From: Burkholderiales bacterium
GTDB lineage: Bacteria; Pseudomonadota; Gammaproteobacteria; Burkholderiales; Burkholderiaceae_C
Assembly: GCA_026400275.1 (NCBI GenBank)
Contig: JAPLPK010000039.1
Coordinates: 1-63,120, forward strand
Direction: 5' to 3'
DNA length: 63,120 nucleotides
Both the position numbers and the translations under genes were made by a program. This document shows, one piece after another, positions 16,129 through 24,482 of the stretch. Position 1 is the stretch's first letter. Each line of letters opens with the position of its first letter. Below the pieces are notes generated by a model. The model did not search any database, was not told where the DNA came from, and saw only the letters and a list, made by a program, of their open reading frames with translations.

Positions 16129-18360
16129 ATGACCCCAGCCCGCACACCCACGCTGTCTTCGCGCTTTCCTAAAGCTATTGTTTCGATAGCTATTACCGCA
16201 GGATTTACCTGCGCCAGCGGTCTTTTTTCTATAAACGCACTGGCCCAGGGGCCGGCCAGCGACAAGGCCAGCACGGCCAAGCGCGGCGAGCCCATCACGC
16301 TGAACTTTGCCAACGCCGAGATTGAATCTGTGGCCCGCACCATGGCCGTGATCACCGGCCGCAATGTGGTGGTGGACCCGCGCGTCAAGGGCACCATGAC
16401 GCTGAGCACAGACCACCCGGTCAACCCCACCGTAGCCTACAGCCAGTTCCTGGCGGCGCTGCGCCTGCAGGGCTTTACCGTGGTCGAGTCCGGCGGACTG
16501 GACAAGATCGTGCCCGAGGCCGATGCCAAGCTGCAGCCCGGCCCGGTGACCATTGGCGAAAACAATGCCGCCGTGGGCAGCCAGATCGTGACGCAGATCT
16601 TCAAGCTGAACTATGAAAACGCCGCCAACCTGGTGCCGGTGCTGCGCCCGCTGATCAGCCCGAACAACACCATCAACCTGAACCCCGGCAACAACTCGCT
16701 GGTGATTACCGACTACGCTGACAACCTGCGCCGCATTGGCCGCATCGTGGCAGCCATGGATGTGTCCAACGCGTCGGATTTGGAAATCATCCCGCTGAAA
16801 TACGCCATTGCCAGCGACCTGGTGCCGCTGGTAACCAAGCTGGTCGAGTCCGGCAGCACCACCGGCGCTGCCCCCGCCGCCGGGCAAACTGACACCTCCT
16901 TCAAGACCACGCTGCTGGCCGAGCCGCGCAGCAATGCCATCATCCTGCGCGCTGCGAACCCGGCGCGGGTATCCCTGGTCCGCTCGCTAATCGCCAAGCT
17001 GGACCAGCCCACGGTCAACACCGGCAATGGTGAAGCCGGCAACATCTATGTGGTCTACCTGAAAAATGCCGACGCCACCAAGCTGGCCACCACCCTGCGC
17101 GCCGCGATGAGCGGCGACGCACGCGGTAGCTCCAGCGGCGGCAGCCCGGGCAGCGGTAGCAGCTCCAGCCTGTCCAGCGGGCTCAGCCAGACCAGTGCAA
17201 GCAGCACCACAGGCAGCACCAGCACTACGGCCAACTCCATGGGCAGCTCCAGCAGCAGCGCCCTGAGCGGCACCACCAGCAACCAGCCTTCCACCGGCGG
17301 CCAGATCCAGGCCGACCCGTCCACCAACTCGCTGATCATCACCGCGCCCGAGCCGCAGTACCGCCAGCTGCGCGCCGTCATCGACAAGCTGGACGGCCGG
17401 CGCGCACAGGTGCTGGTGGAGAGCCTGATCGTGGAGGTCAGCAGCGACAAGTCGGCCGAATTCGGCATCCAGTGGCAGGGCGTGCTGGGCAGCGTGGGCC
17501 TGGGCACCAACTTCGGCACCGGCAGCAGCAACCTGGCCACCCTGGCCACCAACATCGCCGCCGGCAGCACCAGCACCACCCTCAGCTCGGGCCTGAACCT
17601 GGGCGTGGCCACCAAGATCGGCGGCACCTATGTGCTGGGCGCGCTGGCCCGGCTGATGGACCAGACCGGCACTGGCAACGTACTGTCCACGCCCAACCTG
17701 CTGACGCTGGACAACGAAGAGGCCAAGATCGTCATCGGCCAGAACGTGCCCTTCGTCACCGGCACATACACCACCAACAGCGCCACCGGCACCTCCAACC
17801 CGTTCCAAACAGTGGAACGCAAAGACGTAGGCTTGACGCTGCGGGTTCGCCCGCAGATCAACGAAAACGGCACGGTGAAAATGGCCATCTACCAGGAGGT
17901 GTCCAGCGTAGACGCCTCCACCAAGAGCAACACCAATGGGCCCACCACCAACAAGCGCTCCATCGAGTCGAATGTGCTGGTGGACGACGGCTCCATCGTC
18001 GTGCTGGGGGGCCTGCTGCAGGACGACTACTCCGGCAACGTGGAGAAGGTGCCAGGGCTGGGGGACGTGCCCTTCCTGGGCAACTTCTTCCGCAGCGAGA
18101 CCCGCACCCGCAAGAAAACCAATCTGATGGTGTTTCTGCGGCCCATCGTGGTGCGTGACGCAGGCACCAGCGACGCCCTGGCGGTGGACCGCTACGACAT
18201 GATGCGCGGCCAGCAGCAGGACGTGAACCCGGTGCCACGCATCGGCCTGTCGGCCGTGCCAGATGCCTCGGTGATTCCTGTCCTGCCCACCTCCGACAAA
18301 AAAGCCGTCGTGCCCAAGCCCCTGACCACGCTGCCCTCGACCACCACGACCACGCCGTAA
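16129..18360 (+). CDS. gspD: Type II secretion system secretin GspD
   Basis: 743-aa outer-membrane secretin. Signal peptide about 1-40 (AIVSIAITAGFTCASGLF to INALAQG), partly encoded by a repeat copy (16171-16235). The N0 domain (ITLNFANAEIESVARTMAVI), then N1-N3 with a long Ser/Gly/Thr-rich insert in N3 (residues about 325-385), then the secretin core with LSTPNLLTLDNEEAKIVIGQ and VPFVTGTY. VPGLGDVPFLGNFFRS is the terminal secretin signature. The C-terminal Pro/Thr tail may bind a pilotin. Confidence 0.95.
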   Translation: MTPARTPTLSSRFPKAIVSIAITAGFTCASGLFSINALAQGPASDKASTAKRGEPITLNFANAEIESVARTMAVITGRNVVVDPRVKGTMTLSTDHPVNPTVAYSQFLAALRLQGFTVVESGGLDKIVPEADAKLQPGPVTIGENNAAVGSQIVTQIFKLNYENAANLVPVLRPLISPNNTINLNPGNNSLVITDYADNLRRIGRIVAAMDVSNASDLEIIPLKYAIASDLVPLVTKLVESGSTTGAAPAAGQTDTSFKTTLLAEPRSNAIILRAANPARVSLVRSLIAKLDQPTVNTGNGEAGNIYVVYLKNADATKLATTLRAAMSGDARGSSSGGSPGSGSSSSLSSGLSQTSASSTTGSTSTTANSMGSSSSSALSGTTSNQPSTGGQIQADPSTNSLIITAPEPQYRQLRAVIDKLDGRRAQVLVESLIVEVSSDKSAEFGIQWQGVLGSVGLGTNFGTGSSNLATLATNIAAGSTSTTLSSGLNLGVATKIGGTYVLGALARLMDQTGTGNVLSTPNLLTLDNEEAKIVIGQNVPFVTGTYTTNSATGTSNPFQTVERKDVGLTLRVRPQINENGTVKMAIYQEVSSVDASTKSNTNGPTTNKRSIESNVLVDDGSIVVLGGLLQDDYSGNVEKVPGLGDVPFLGNFFRSETRTRKKTNLMVFLRPIVVRDAGTSDALAVDRYDMMRGQQQDVNPVPRIGLSAVPDASVIPVLPTSDKKAVVPKPLTTLPSTTTTTP
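16171..16235 (-). repeat. Two-hairpin repeat, copy 3 (reverse, in gspD signal peptide)
   Basis: Both hairpins are intact in reverse orientation: AGCTAT/ATAGCT (16173-16178, 16186-16191) and CGCAGG/CCTGCG (16197-16202, 16208-16213). It encodes part of the GspD signal peptide hydrophobic core. Confidence 0.75.
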
Positions 18361-18363
18361 GCA

Positions 18364-19773
18364 ATGCGCCACCCCCTGCCCTACGCTTTTGCACGCGCCC
18401 AGCAGCTGCTGCTGGAAGAGAACCTGGGTGAGTACACACTCTGGCTACACCCGGCATCCACACCATCGGCCCTGAGCGAGGTGATGCGCAAATACCCGGT
18501 GCGCCAGATCGAAACCCTGAGCGCCGAGGCCCTGGCCCAGCGCATCAGCGCAGCCTACGCCCAGGGCGAATCCAGCGCCGCATCGGTGGTCAGCGAGGTC
18601 GAGAGCGATGCCGACCTGTCGCGCATGATGCAAGAGCTGCCTGCTGTCGAAGACTTGCTGGAGATGAGCGACGACGCGCCCATCATCCGCATGCTCAACG
18701 CGCTGCTGACCCAGGCCGCGCGCGACGGCGCCAGCGACATCCATATCGAGCCGTATGAGCGCCATTCCAGCGTGCGCTTCCGCGTGGACGGTACGCTGCG
18801 CGAAGTGGTGCAGCCGAATCGCGCATTGCACGCCGCCCTGATCTCGCGCCTGAAGATCATGGCGGATCTAGACATTTCTGAAAAACGCCTGCCGCAAGAT
18901 GGTCGCATCTCCTTGCGCATCGGCACCCGCGCGGTGGACGTGCGCGTCAGCACCCTGCCCAGCGCCCATGGCGAACGTGCCGTGCTGCGCCTCTTGGACA
19001 AGAGCGGCGCCAAGCTGACGCTGGAATCGGTGGGCATGCAGGGCGACGTGCTGGACAAGCTGCAAAACCTGATCAACCAGCCGCACGGCATCATCCTGGT
19101 GACCGGCCCCACCGGCTCGGGTAAAACCACCACGCTGTATGCCGCCCTGAGCCGCCTGGACGCCAGCACCAGCAACATCATGACGGTGGAAGACCCGATC
19201 GAATACGAGCTACCCGGCGTCGGTCAGACCCAGGTCAACGCCAAGATCGACCTGACCTTTGCCAAGGCCCTGCGCGCCATCCTGCGGCAAGACCCGGACG
19301 TGATCATGATTGGCGAAATCCGCGACTTCGAGACCGCGCAGATCGCCATCCAGGCCTCTCTCACCGGCCACCTGGTACTGGCCACGCTGCACACCAACGA
19401 CGCGTCCAGCGCGGTGAACCGGCTGATCGACATGGGGGTGGAACCGTTCCTGCTCAGCAGCTCCCTGCTAGGCGTGCTGGCCCAGCGCCTGGTGCGCAAG
19501 CTGTGCCCGGTGTGCCATCCTTCGACAAGCTCAGGACCGACCGGCGGTTGTGAAGCCTGCAGCCACACCGGCTACCAGGGCCGCACCGGCATCTTCGAAC
19601 TGCTGGTCACCGACGACGCCATCCGCGCCCAAATCCACAACCGCGCCGCCGAGGCCGACATCCGCAGCGCCGCGCGCACCGCCGGCATGCTGCTGATGCG
19701 CGAAGACGGCGAGCGCCTGGTGCAGGCCGGCGTGACCTCGCGCGAAGAGTTATTGCGCGTGACGCGGGATTGA
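18364..19773 (+). CDS. gspE: Type II secretion ATPase GspE
   Basis: 469-aa cytoplasmic AAA+ ATPase that powers the pseudopilus. N-terminal GspL-binding domain, then the catalytic core: [20 protein letters not shown], Walker [11 protein letters not shown] (about residue 244), Asp box [11 protein letters not shown], Walker [17 protein letters not shown] and the His box [10 protein letters not shown] tetra-Cys zinc site is present, CPVC...CEAC, but the loop between the pairs is [10 protein letters not shown]. That loop is encoded by a common dispersed repeat (19519-19538). Confidence 0.95.
   Translation: MRHPLPYAFARAQQLLLEENLGEYTLWLHPASTPSALSEVMRKYPVRQIETLSAEALAQRISAAYAQGESSAASVVSEVESDADLSRMMQELPAVEDLLEMSDDAPIIRMLNALLTQAARDGASDIHIEPYERHSSVRFRVDGTLREVVQPNRALHAALISRLKIMADLDISEKRLPQDGRISLRIGTRAVDVRVSTLPSAHGERAVLRLLDKSGAKLTLESVGMQGDVLDKLQNLINQPHGIILVTGPTGSGKTTTLYAALSRLDASTSNIMTVEDPIEYELPGVGQTQVNAKIDLTFAKALRAILRQDPDVIMIGEIRDFETAQIAIQASLTGHLVLATLHTNDASSAVNRLIDMGVEPFLLSSSLLGVLAQRLVRKLCPVCHPSTSSGPTGGCEACSHTGYQGRTGIFELLVTDDAIRAQIHNRAAEADIRSAARTAGMLLMREDGERLVQAGVTSREELLRVTRD
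19519..19538 (+). repeat. CCTTCGACAAGCTCAGGACC-type dispersed repeat inside gspE zinc loop
   Basis: A 20-bp sequence widely dispersed in betaproteobacterial genomes (from memory, as TGAGCTTGTCGAAGG in the other orientation). Here it is translated as the PSTSSGPT loop between the two Cys pairs of GspE. Confidence 0.6.
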
Positions 19774-19809
19774 CGCCCATCTTTGACACAAACCAGAAGC
19801 CAGAGCTAA

Positions 19810-19825
19810 TATAACAACCGTTATA
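19810..19825. promoter_or_regulatory. Palindromic operator upstream of the antitoxin gene
   Basis: Perfect inverted repeat TATAAC-AACC-GTTATA, 13 bp before the antitoxin GTG and overlapping a possible -10 (TAATAT, 19808-19813). Toxin-antitoxin pairs usually bind such a palindrome for autoregulation. Confidence 0.6.
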
Positions 19826-19838
19826 ACGGAGATACGAC

Positions 19839-20063
19839 GTGCACGCGCTCAAACTCACCCAGATTGGCAATTCGATCGGCGTCATCCTGCCCAAGGAAGC
19901 ATTGGCCCGGCTCAAGCTGGGCAAAGGTGCCTCGATCTTCCTGACGGAAACCCCTGAGGGCTACACCCTCACCCCCTACGACCCTGCCCTGGAAGAGCAA
20001 ATCCAAGCGGGCCGCGCGTTTATGAGCGACTTCCGCGACACCTTTCACCAGCTCGCCAAATGA
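19839..20063 (+). CDS. AbrB/MazE-like antitoxin
   Basis: 74-aa antitoxin with an AbrB-type swapped-hairpin DNA-binding N-terminus (LTQIGNSIGVILPKEALARL) and an acidic, probably flexible C-terminal tail (YDPALEEQIQAGRAFMSDFR) that would wrap the toxin. GTG start at 19839. The toxin ATG overlaps its stop (ATGA at 20060). A perfect palindrome just upstream is a likely autoregulatory operator. The pair sits inside the gsp operon. Confidence 0.87.
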   Translation: MHALKLTQIGNSIGVILPKEALARLKLGKGASIFLTETPEGYTLTPYDPALEEQIQAGRAFMSDFRDTFHQLAK

Positions 20064-20443
20064 GCTGGCGCTGGGTCAGCAAACAAGCACTCCTGCTGCT
20101 GCACGACGAAAGCCTGGCCGAGCACGGTGGCGGCACGGGTTTGCGTGACGAGGGCCTGCTCGATTCCGCGCTCGCTCGCCCCTTGAATCTGGCCGCTTAT
20201 GGCGAGCCAGACTTTGCCGCCCTGGCGGCCAGCTACGGTCTGGGTTTAGTGAAAAACCATGCCTTCGTCGATGGCACCAAACGCGCAGCCTTCCTGGCTG
20301 TCGGTCTGTTTTTGTACCTCAATGGCTATCGGCTGACGGCGTCGCAGGCCGACGCAACACTGATGGTCATGGGCGCGGCCGCAGGCGATATCCATGAAGC
20401 TGACTTTGCTGCCTGGCTGCGCCAGAACGCCCATATACGTTGA
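20060..20443 (+). CDS. Doc-type toxin (Fic/Doc fold)
   Basis: 127-aa Doc-like toxin; Doc proteins phosphorylate EF-Tu and stop translation. The Fic-type motif is KNHAFVDGTKRAAFLAVGL. The usual active-site string is HxFx(D/N)GNKR; here the Asn is Thr (DGTKR), a variant that could tune or weaken activity. GGTGLRDEGLLDSALARP is the conserved N-terminal region. It overlaps the antitoxin by 4 bp, and gspF starts 9 bp after its stop. Confidence 0.87.
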   Translation: MSWRWVSKQALLLLHDESLAEHGGGTGLRDEGLLDSALARPLNLAAYGEPDFAALAASYGLGLVKNHAFVDGTKRAAFLAVGLFLYLNGYRLTASQADATLMVMGAAAGDIHEADFAAWLRQNAHIR

Positions 20444-20452
20444 ACACTTAGC

Positions 20453-21685
20453 ATGCCCGCCTATTCCTTCGAAGCCGTAGACGCCCAGGGCCAGTCCCGC
20501 AAAGGGGTGATGGAGGCCGACACGGCCAAAGCCGCGCGGGCGCTGCTGCGCGCCCAGGCCCTGGTGCCGCTGGCGGTGACGCCGGTGAGCACCGGCAGCG
20601 GCGGCGCATCTGCCGGCACCGGCCTGCGCACCACGCTGTTCGAGAAAAAAGTCTTCAATGCCTCTGGCCTGGCCATCTGGACCCGGCAGGTCGCCGGCCT
20701 GGTGTCCAGCGGCTTGCCGCTGGAGCGGGCGCTTACCGCGCTGACCGACGAGGCCGAGGACGAGCGCCAGCGCAATCTGTTGGCCTCGCTGCGCGCCGAG
20801 GTGAATGCCGGCGCCAGTTTCGCCAAGGCGCTGGGCCAGCATCCGCGCGAGTTCTCCAGCATCTACACCGCCGTGATTGGTGCAGGCGAGCAAAGCGGTG
20901 CGCTGGGCGATGTGCTGGAAAGCCTGGCCACCGACCTGGAAGAACGCCAGGCGCTGCAGTCCAAGCTGATCGGCGCAGCACTCTACCCGGCCATCGTGAC
21001 CCTGGTGGCGATTGCCATCGTGCTGTTTCTGGTGGGCTATGTGGTGCCCCAGGTGGCCAACGTGTTTGCCGGCAGCAAGCGCGCGCTGCCGTTCTTGACG
21101 GTGGCCATGCTGGCCATCAGCGACGCGGTGCGCAACTACGGTTGGGCCATGTTGATTGCTATTATTTTTGCAGCTATCGGCGCACGGTTTGCCTACGCAA
21201 ACGCCCTTATTCGCCAAAAATTTGACGCCGCCTTTTTGAAGCTACCGCTGGTGGGCACACTGGCACGCGGCTATAACGCGGCACGCTTTGCCAGCACCCT
21301 GGCGATGTTGGCCGCTGCCGGCGTGCCGATTCTGAAAGCCCTGCAAGCCGCCGCCGAAACCCTGAACAACACCGCCATGCGCGCCGATGCACTGGACGCG
21401 CTGGTGCTGGTGCGCGAAGGCGCGCCGCTGGCCTCGGCCCTGGCGCAGAAGAAACGCTTCCCCGGCCTGCTGGCCATGTTCGCCCGCCTGGGTGAACAGA
21501 CCGGCCAGCTGCCGCTGATGCTGCAGCGCGCCGCCCGCCAGCTGGGCACCGAGGTACAGCGCCGCGCCATGGCCCTTGCCACCATCCTGGAGCCGCTGCT
21601 GATCGTGGCCATGGGCTTGGTGGTGATGCTGATCGTGCTGGCTGTCCTTATGCCCATCATCCAACTCAACCAGTTTGCGAAGTAG
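20453..21685 (+). CDS. gspF: Type II secretion inner-membrane platform protein GspF
   Basis: 410-aa polytopic platform protein. Two repeated GspF domains: residues about 75-195 (FTRQVA-like region IWTRQVAGLVSSGLPLERAL) and 275-400 (FASTLAMLAAAGVPILKAL), with membrane spans AIVTLVAIAIVLFLVGYVV and PLLIVAMGLVVMLIVLAVLM. It ends MPIIQLNQFAK. It is separated from gspE by the toxin-antitoxin pair and lies 9 bp behind the toxin stop, so it is probably transcribed with it. A decayed repeat copy may lie at 21153-21205. Confidence 0.94.
   Translation: MPAYSFEAVDAQGQSRKGVMEADTAKAARALLRAQALVPLAVTPVSTGSGGASAGTGLRTTLFEKKVFNASGLAIWTRQVAGLVSSGLPLERALTALTDEAEDERQRNLLASLRAEVNAGASFAKALGQHPREFSSIYTAVIGAGEQSGALGDVLESLATDLEERQALQSKLIGAALYPAIVTLVAIAIVLFLVGYVVPQVANVFAGSKRALPFLTVAMLAISDAVRNYGWAMLIAIIFAAIGARFAYANALIRQKFDAAFLKLPLVGTLARGYNAARFASTLAMLAAAGVPILKALQAAAETLNNTAMRADALDALVLVREGAPLASALAQKKRFPGLLAMFARLGEQTGQLPLMLQRAARQLGTEVQRRAMALATILEPLLIVAMGLVVMLIVLAVLMPIIQLNQFAK
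21153..21205 (-). repeat. Possible decayed two-hairpin repeat in gspF
   Basis: TTGCTATTATTTTTGCAGCT followed by ATCGGCGCA resembles the reverse form of the family, but hairpin 1 is no longer palindromic. Included with low confidence. Confidence 0.35.
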
Positions 21686-21687
21686 CC

Positions 21688-22590
21688 ATGGCTCTGACCC
21701 TAGACGACAAATTGGTGGTGGCGATTTCATCGCGCGCCCTGTTCAACCTGGAAGAGGAAAACCGGCTGTTCGACGCAGGCGACGACAAAGCCTATATGCA
21801 GCTGCAGTTCGAGCGGCTGGACATACCCGCCAAGCCGGGCGTGGCGTTTTCGCTGGTAAAGAAGCTGCTGGCCTTCAACGCCGATGGCGTGAAACGGGTC
21901 GAGGTGGTGATCCTGTCGCGCAACGACCCGGTCAGCGGCATGCGCATCTTCCGCTCCAGCCAGGCCAGCAATTTGCAGCTGGAGCGCGGTGTGTTCACCC
22001 AGGGCCGCGCACCCTTCGGCTATCTGCGGGCGCTGGGCGCGCACCTGTTTCTGTCGGCCAATGAAAAAGACGTGCGCGAAGCGCTGAACCTGGGCTTCCC
22101 CGCCGCACGGGTGCTGACCGAATCGGCCCAGGCCGGTGACAGCAACCCGCATGAAGTGCGCATCGCTTTTGACGGCGACGCCGTGCTGTTCAGCGACGAG
22201 GCCGAGCGCGTCTATCAAAAAGACGGCCTGCCCGCCTTCCAGCAGCACGAGGTCGAACATGCCTCCATACCGCTGCCCGACGGCCCGTTCAAGCCCCTGC
22301 TGGCCGCGCTGCACCGCCTGCAAAAAGCCAGCACCCCGCACATGCGCATACGCACCGCCCTGGTCACCGCCCGCAGCGCACCGGCGCATGAACGCGCCAT
22401 CCTGACCCTGATGCGCTGGAATATTGCCGTGGACGAGGTGATGTTCCTGGGCGGGCTGGAGAAAGGCCCGTTTCTGCGCGAATTCGAGCCGGACTTCTTC
22501 TTCGACGACCAGACTGGCCACGTCACCTCCGCCGCGCAGCATGTGCCGGCCGGCCATGTGAGCAGCGGCGTATCCAACCCATCGCACTAA
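21688..22590 (+). CDS. 5'-nucleotidase (NT5C1-like family)
   Basis: 300-aa protein of the cytosolic 5'-nucleotidase family related to eukaryotic NT5C1 (PF06189 type). Features: LVVAISSRALFNLEEENRLF at the start, VVILSRNDPVSGMRIF, VRIAFDGDAVLFSDEAERVY (HAD-like Asp motif) and EVMFLGGLEKGPFLREFEPD near the end. It would remove phosphate from nucleoside monophosphates. It begins 2 bp after the gspF stop and may be read through from the secretion operon, without functional connection. Confidence 0.87.
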   Translation: MALTLDDKLVVAISSRALFNLEEENRLFDAGDDKAYMQLQFERLDIPAKPGVAFSLVKKLLAFNADGVKRVEVVILSRNDPVSGMRIFRSSQASNLQLERGVFTQGRAPFGYLRALGAHLFLSANEKDVREALNLGFPAARVLTESAQAGDSNPHEVRIAFDGDAVLFSDEAERVYQKDGLPAFQQHEVEHASIPLPDGPFKPLLAALHRLQKASTPHMRIRTALVTARSAPAHERAILTLMRWNIAVDEVMFLGGLEKGPFLREFEPDFFFDDQTGHVTSAAQHVPAGHVSSGVSNPSH

Positions 22591-22633
22591 GCCCGCGAAC
22601 TATTCCGCGCCGCCGCAGTCCATCTGCGGGCTT
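22589..22633 (+). terminator. Possible terminator stem behind the 5'-nucleotidase
   Basis: AAGCCCGC pairs with GCGGGCTT (22589-22596 with 22626-22633) around a 29-nt loop, starting at the gene's stop codon. No U-run; weak evidence. Confidence 0.3.
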
Positions 22634-22659
22634 GTCAACTCTACCCACGGCACACACCC

Positions 22660-24435
22660 ATGCGTCTTGCTTCGCGCTTCTCCAACCTGAAAGCCCAGAC
22701 CGCCAAAGTCTGGGCTTTGTCGATTCCGTACTTCAAATCCGAAGAAAAATGGAAGGCCCGCGCCCTGCTGGCCGCCATCGTGGCGCTGAACCTGCTGGGC
22801 GTCTACCTGCTGGTGCTGCTGAACGAGTGGAACCAGGTGTTCTACGATGCGCTGCAAAACAAAAACGCCGCCGTGTTCTGGCAGCAACTGGGCCGCTTCA
22901 CCTACATCGCCTTCGCGCTCATCATTCTGGCGGTCTACAAGTTCTACCTGACCCAGCTGCTGGAAATGCGCTGGCGCGCCTGGATGACCGAACACTACCT
23001 GGCCCGCTGGCTAAGCAACCAGTCCTTCTACAAGATGGAACTGGCCCGCTTTGCCAAGACTGACGCGCTGGCCACCCCGGACAACCCCGACCAACGTATC
23101 CAGCAAGACCTGAACCAGTTCACCAGCCTGACCATCGACCTGACCATGGGCGTGCTGAACGCACTGGTCACCCTGGTCAGCTTTGTCGGCATTCTGTGGG
23201 GCCTGTCGGGCAACTTCTCGTTCCACCTGGGCGGCAGCGAATACTTCATCCCCGGCTTCATGGTATGGATGGCCGTGCTGTACTGCCTGGCCGGCAGCAT
23301 CATCACCTACTGGATAGGCCGCCCGCAGATCAAGCTGAACTTCCAGCAACAAAAAGTGGAGGCCGACTTCCGCCACCACATGGTGCGGGTGCGCGAATAC
23401 AGCGAGTCGATCGCGCTGGACCGGGGCGAGGCCGCCGAAAAAGCCCATCTGGACCTGCGCTTCAAGGCAGTGTTGGCCAACTACCTGAAGCTGCTGAAGG
23501 CGCAGAAAAGCCTGATCTGGTTCAACAGCTTCTTCGGCCAGGCTGCGGTGGTCTTCCCCTTCATCGTGGCGGCACCGCGTTTTTTCAGCGGCGCCATCCA
23601 ACTGGGCCAGCTGATGCAGATTTCATCCGCCTTTGGCCGGGTGCAAGATTCGCTGAGCTGGTTTGTAGACAACTACAGCAGCCTGGCCGCCTGGCGCGCC
23701 ACCACCGACCGCCTGACTTCGTTTGAAGAACAAATTCAGGCGCTAGCGCAGGTAGAGTCTGCGCAAGCAGCTATCAATTCTGAAGCACCCGATACCCTGG
23801 ATGTCCATGGGCTGACCCTGCGCCTGCCGAATGGGCAAGTCTTGCTGCAAGGGCAAAACCTGCACGCTGCCCCTGGCGACAGCATTCTGCTCAACGGCCC
23901 TTCGGGCAGCGGCAAGTCCACGCTGTTCCGTGCGCTGGCGGGCATCTGGCCGTTTTCCAGCGGGCAAGTCGCACAGCCGCAGGATGCGATGTTCATCCCC
24001 CAGCGGCCCTACTTCCCGGACGGCAAGCTGCGCGACGCCCTGGCCTACCCCTTGGCAGCCACGCAATACGACGACGCCCAGCTGCGCCAGGCTTTGGCAG
24101 ATGCACTGCTGCCCGACCTGTGCGAACAACTGGACGTGGAGGCCGCCTGGAGCCAAAAACTCTCGGGCGGCGAACAGCAGCGGCTGGCGATTGCGCGCGT
24201 GCTGCTGAAGAAACCCCGCTGGATTTATGCCGACGAAGCCACCAGCGCACTCGACGCCCCCACCGAAGAAGCCATCTACAAACGACTGCTAGCGCAGGTA
24301 GAACAAGCGCAAGGCGCTATTATTTCAATAGCACACAAGCCAACCATTGCCGCTTTCCACCACAGCCGCTGGACGCTGGAGCCACAGGCCGAAGGCGCTG
24401 CAGCCCGCTACCAACTGGTGCAAAGCCGGGCCTGA
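22660..24435 (+). CDS. ABC transporter, YddA/SbmA-BacA type, fused membrane and ATPase domains
   Basis: 591-aa half-transporter. The N-terminal SbmA/BacA-like membrane domain (about 1-340) has WNQVFYDALQNKN and WMTEHYLARWLSNQSFYKME, followed by DNPDQRIQQDLNQF, typical of the YddA/ABCD group. The ATPase domain has Walker A GPSGSGKS, signature LSGGEQQR, Walker B WIYADEATSALD and the switch His (ISIAHK). Substrates in this group are peptides, vitamins or acyl-CoAs; none can be assigned here. Two in-frame repeat copies encode LAQVESAQAAI (inter-domain linker) and LAQVEQAQGAI (near the C-terminus). Confidence 0.9.
   Translation: MRLASRFSNLKAQTAKVWALSIPYFKSEEKWKARALLAAIVALNLLGVYLLVLLNEWNQVFYDALQNKNAAVFWQQLGRFTYIAFALIILAVYKFYLTQLLEMRWRAWMTEHYLARWLSNQSFYKMELARFAKTDALATPDNPDQRIQQDLNQFTSLTIDLTMGVLNALVTLVSFVGILWGLSGNFSFHLGGSEYFIPGFMVWMAVLYCLAGSIITYWIGRPQIKLNFQQQKVEADFRHHMVRVREYSESIALDRGEAAEKAHLDLRFKAVLANYLKLLKAQKSLIWFNSFFGQAAVVFPFIVAAPRFFSGAIQLGQLMQISSAFGRVQDSLSWFVDNYSSLAAWRATTDRLTSFEEQIQALAQVESAQAAINSEAPDTLDVHGLTLRLPNGQVLLQGQNLHAAPGDSILLNGPSGSGKSTLFRALAGIWPFSSGQVAQPQDAMFIPQRPYFPDGKLRDALAYPLAATQYDDAQLRQALADALLPDLCEQLDVEAAWSQKLSGGEQQRLAIARVLLKKPRWIYADEATSALDAPTEEAIYKRLLAQVEQAQGAIISIAHKPTIAAFHHSRWTLEPQAEGAAARYQLVQSRA
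23740..23788 (+). repeat. Two-hairpin repeat, copy 4 (inside the YddA-like gene)
   Basis: CGCTAGCGCAGGTAGAGTCT then GCGCAAGCAGCTATCAATT. Hairpin 1 GCGCA/TGCGC is intact; hairpin 2 has partly decayed. Read as LAQVESAQAAI in the linker between the membrane and ATPase domains. Confidence 0.75.
24286..24334 (+). repeat. Two-hairpin repeat, copy 5 (inside the YddA-like gene)
   Basis: CTAGCGCAGGTAGAACAAGC then GGCGCTATTATTTCAATAGC. Hairpin 2 GCTAT/ATAGC is perfect; hairpin 1 is broken. Read as LAQVEQAQGAIISIA, the same frame as copies 1 and 4. Confidence 0.75.
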
Positions 24436-24440
24436 AACAA

Positions 24441-24463
24441 CCAGGGCCCCGTCGGGGCCCTGG
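24441..24463. terminator. Hairpin between convergent YddA-like gene and 24483 gene
   Basis: Perfect 10-bp stem CCAGGGCCCC / GGGGCCCTGG with a 3-nt loop. On the minus strand it is followed by TTGTTTC, so it better fits termination of the minus-strand gene, but it can serve both. Confidence 0.7.
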
Positions 24464-24482
24464 AAGAAATACGTTGAAAGCG

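Noticed and set aside
16987-18372. 461-codon minus-strand open frame opposite gspD
   Set aside because: Shadow of the secretin gene; His/Gln/Gly-rich and without domains.
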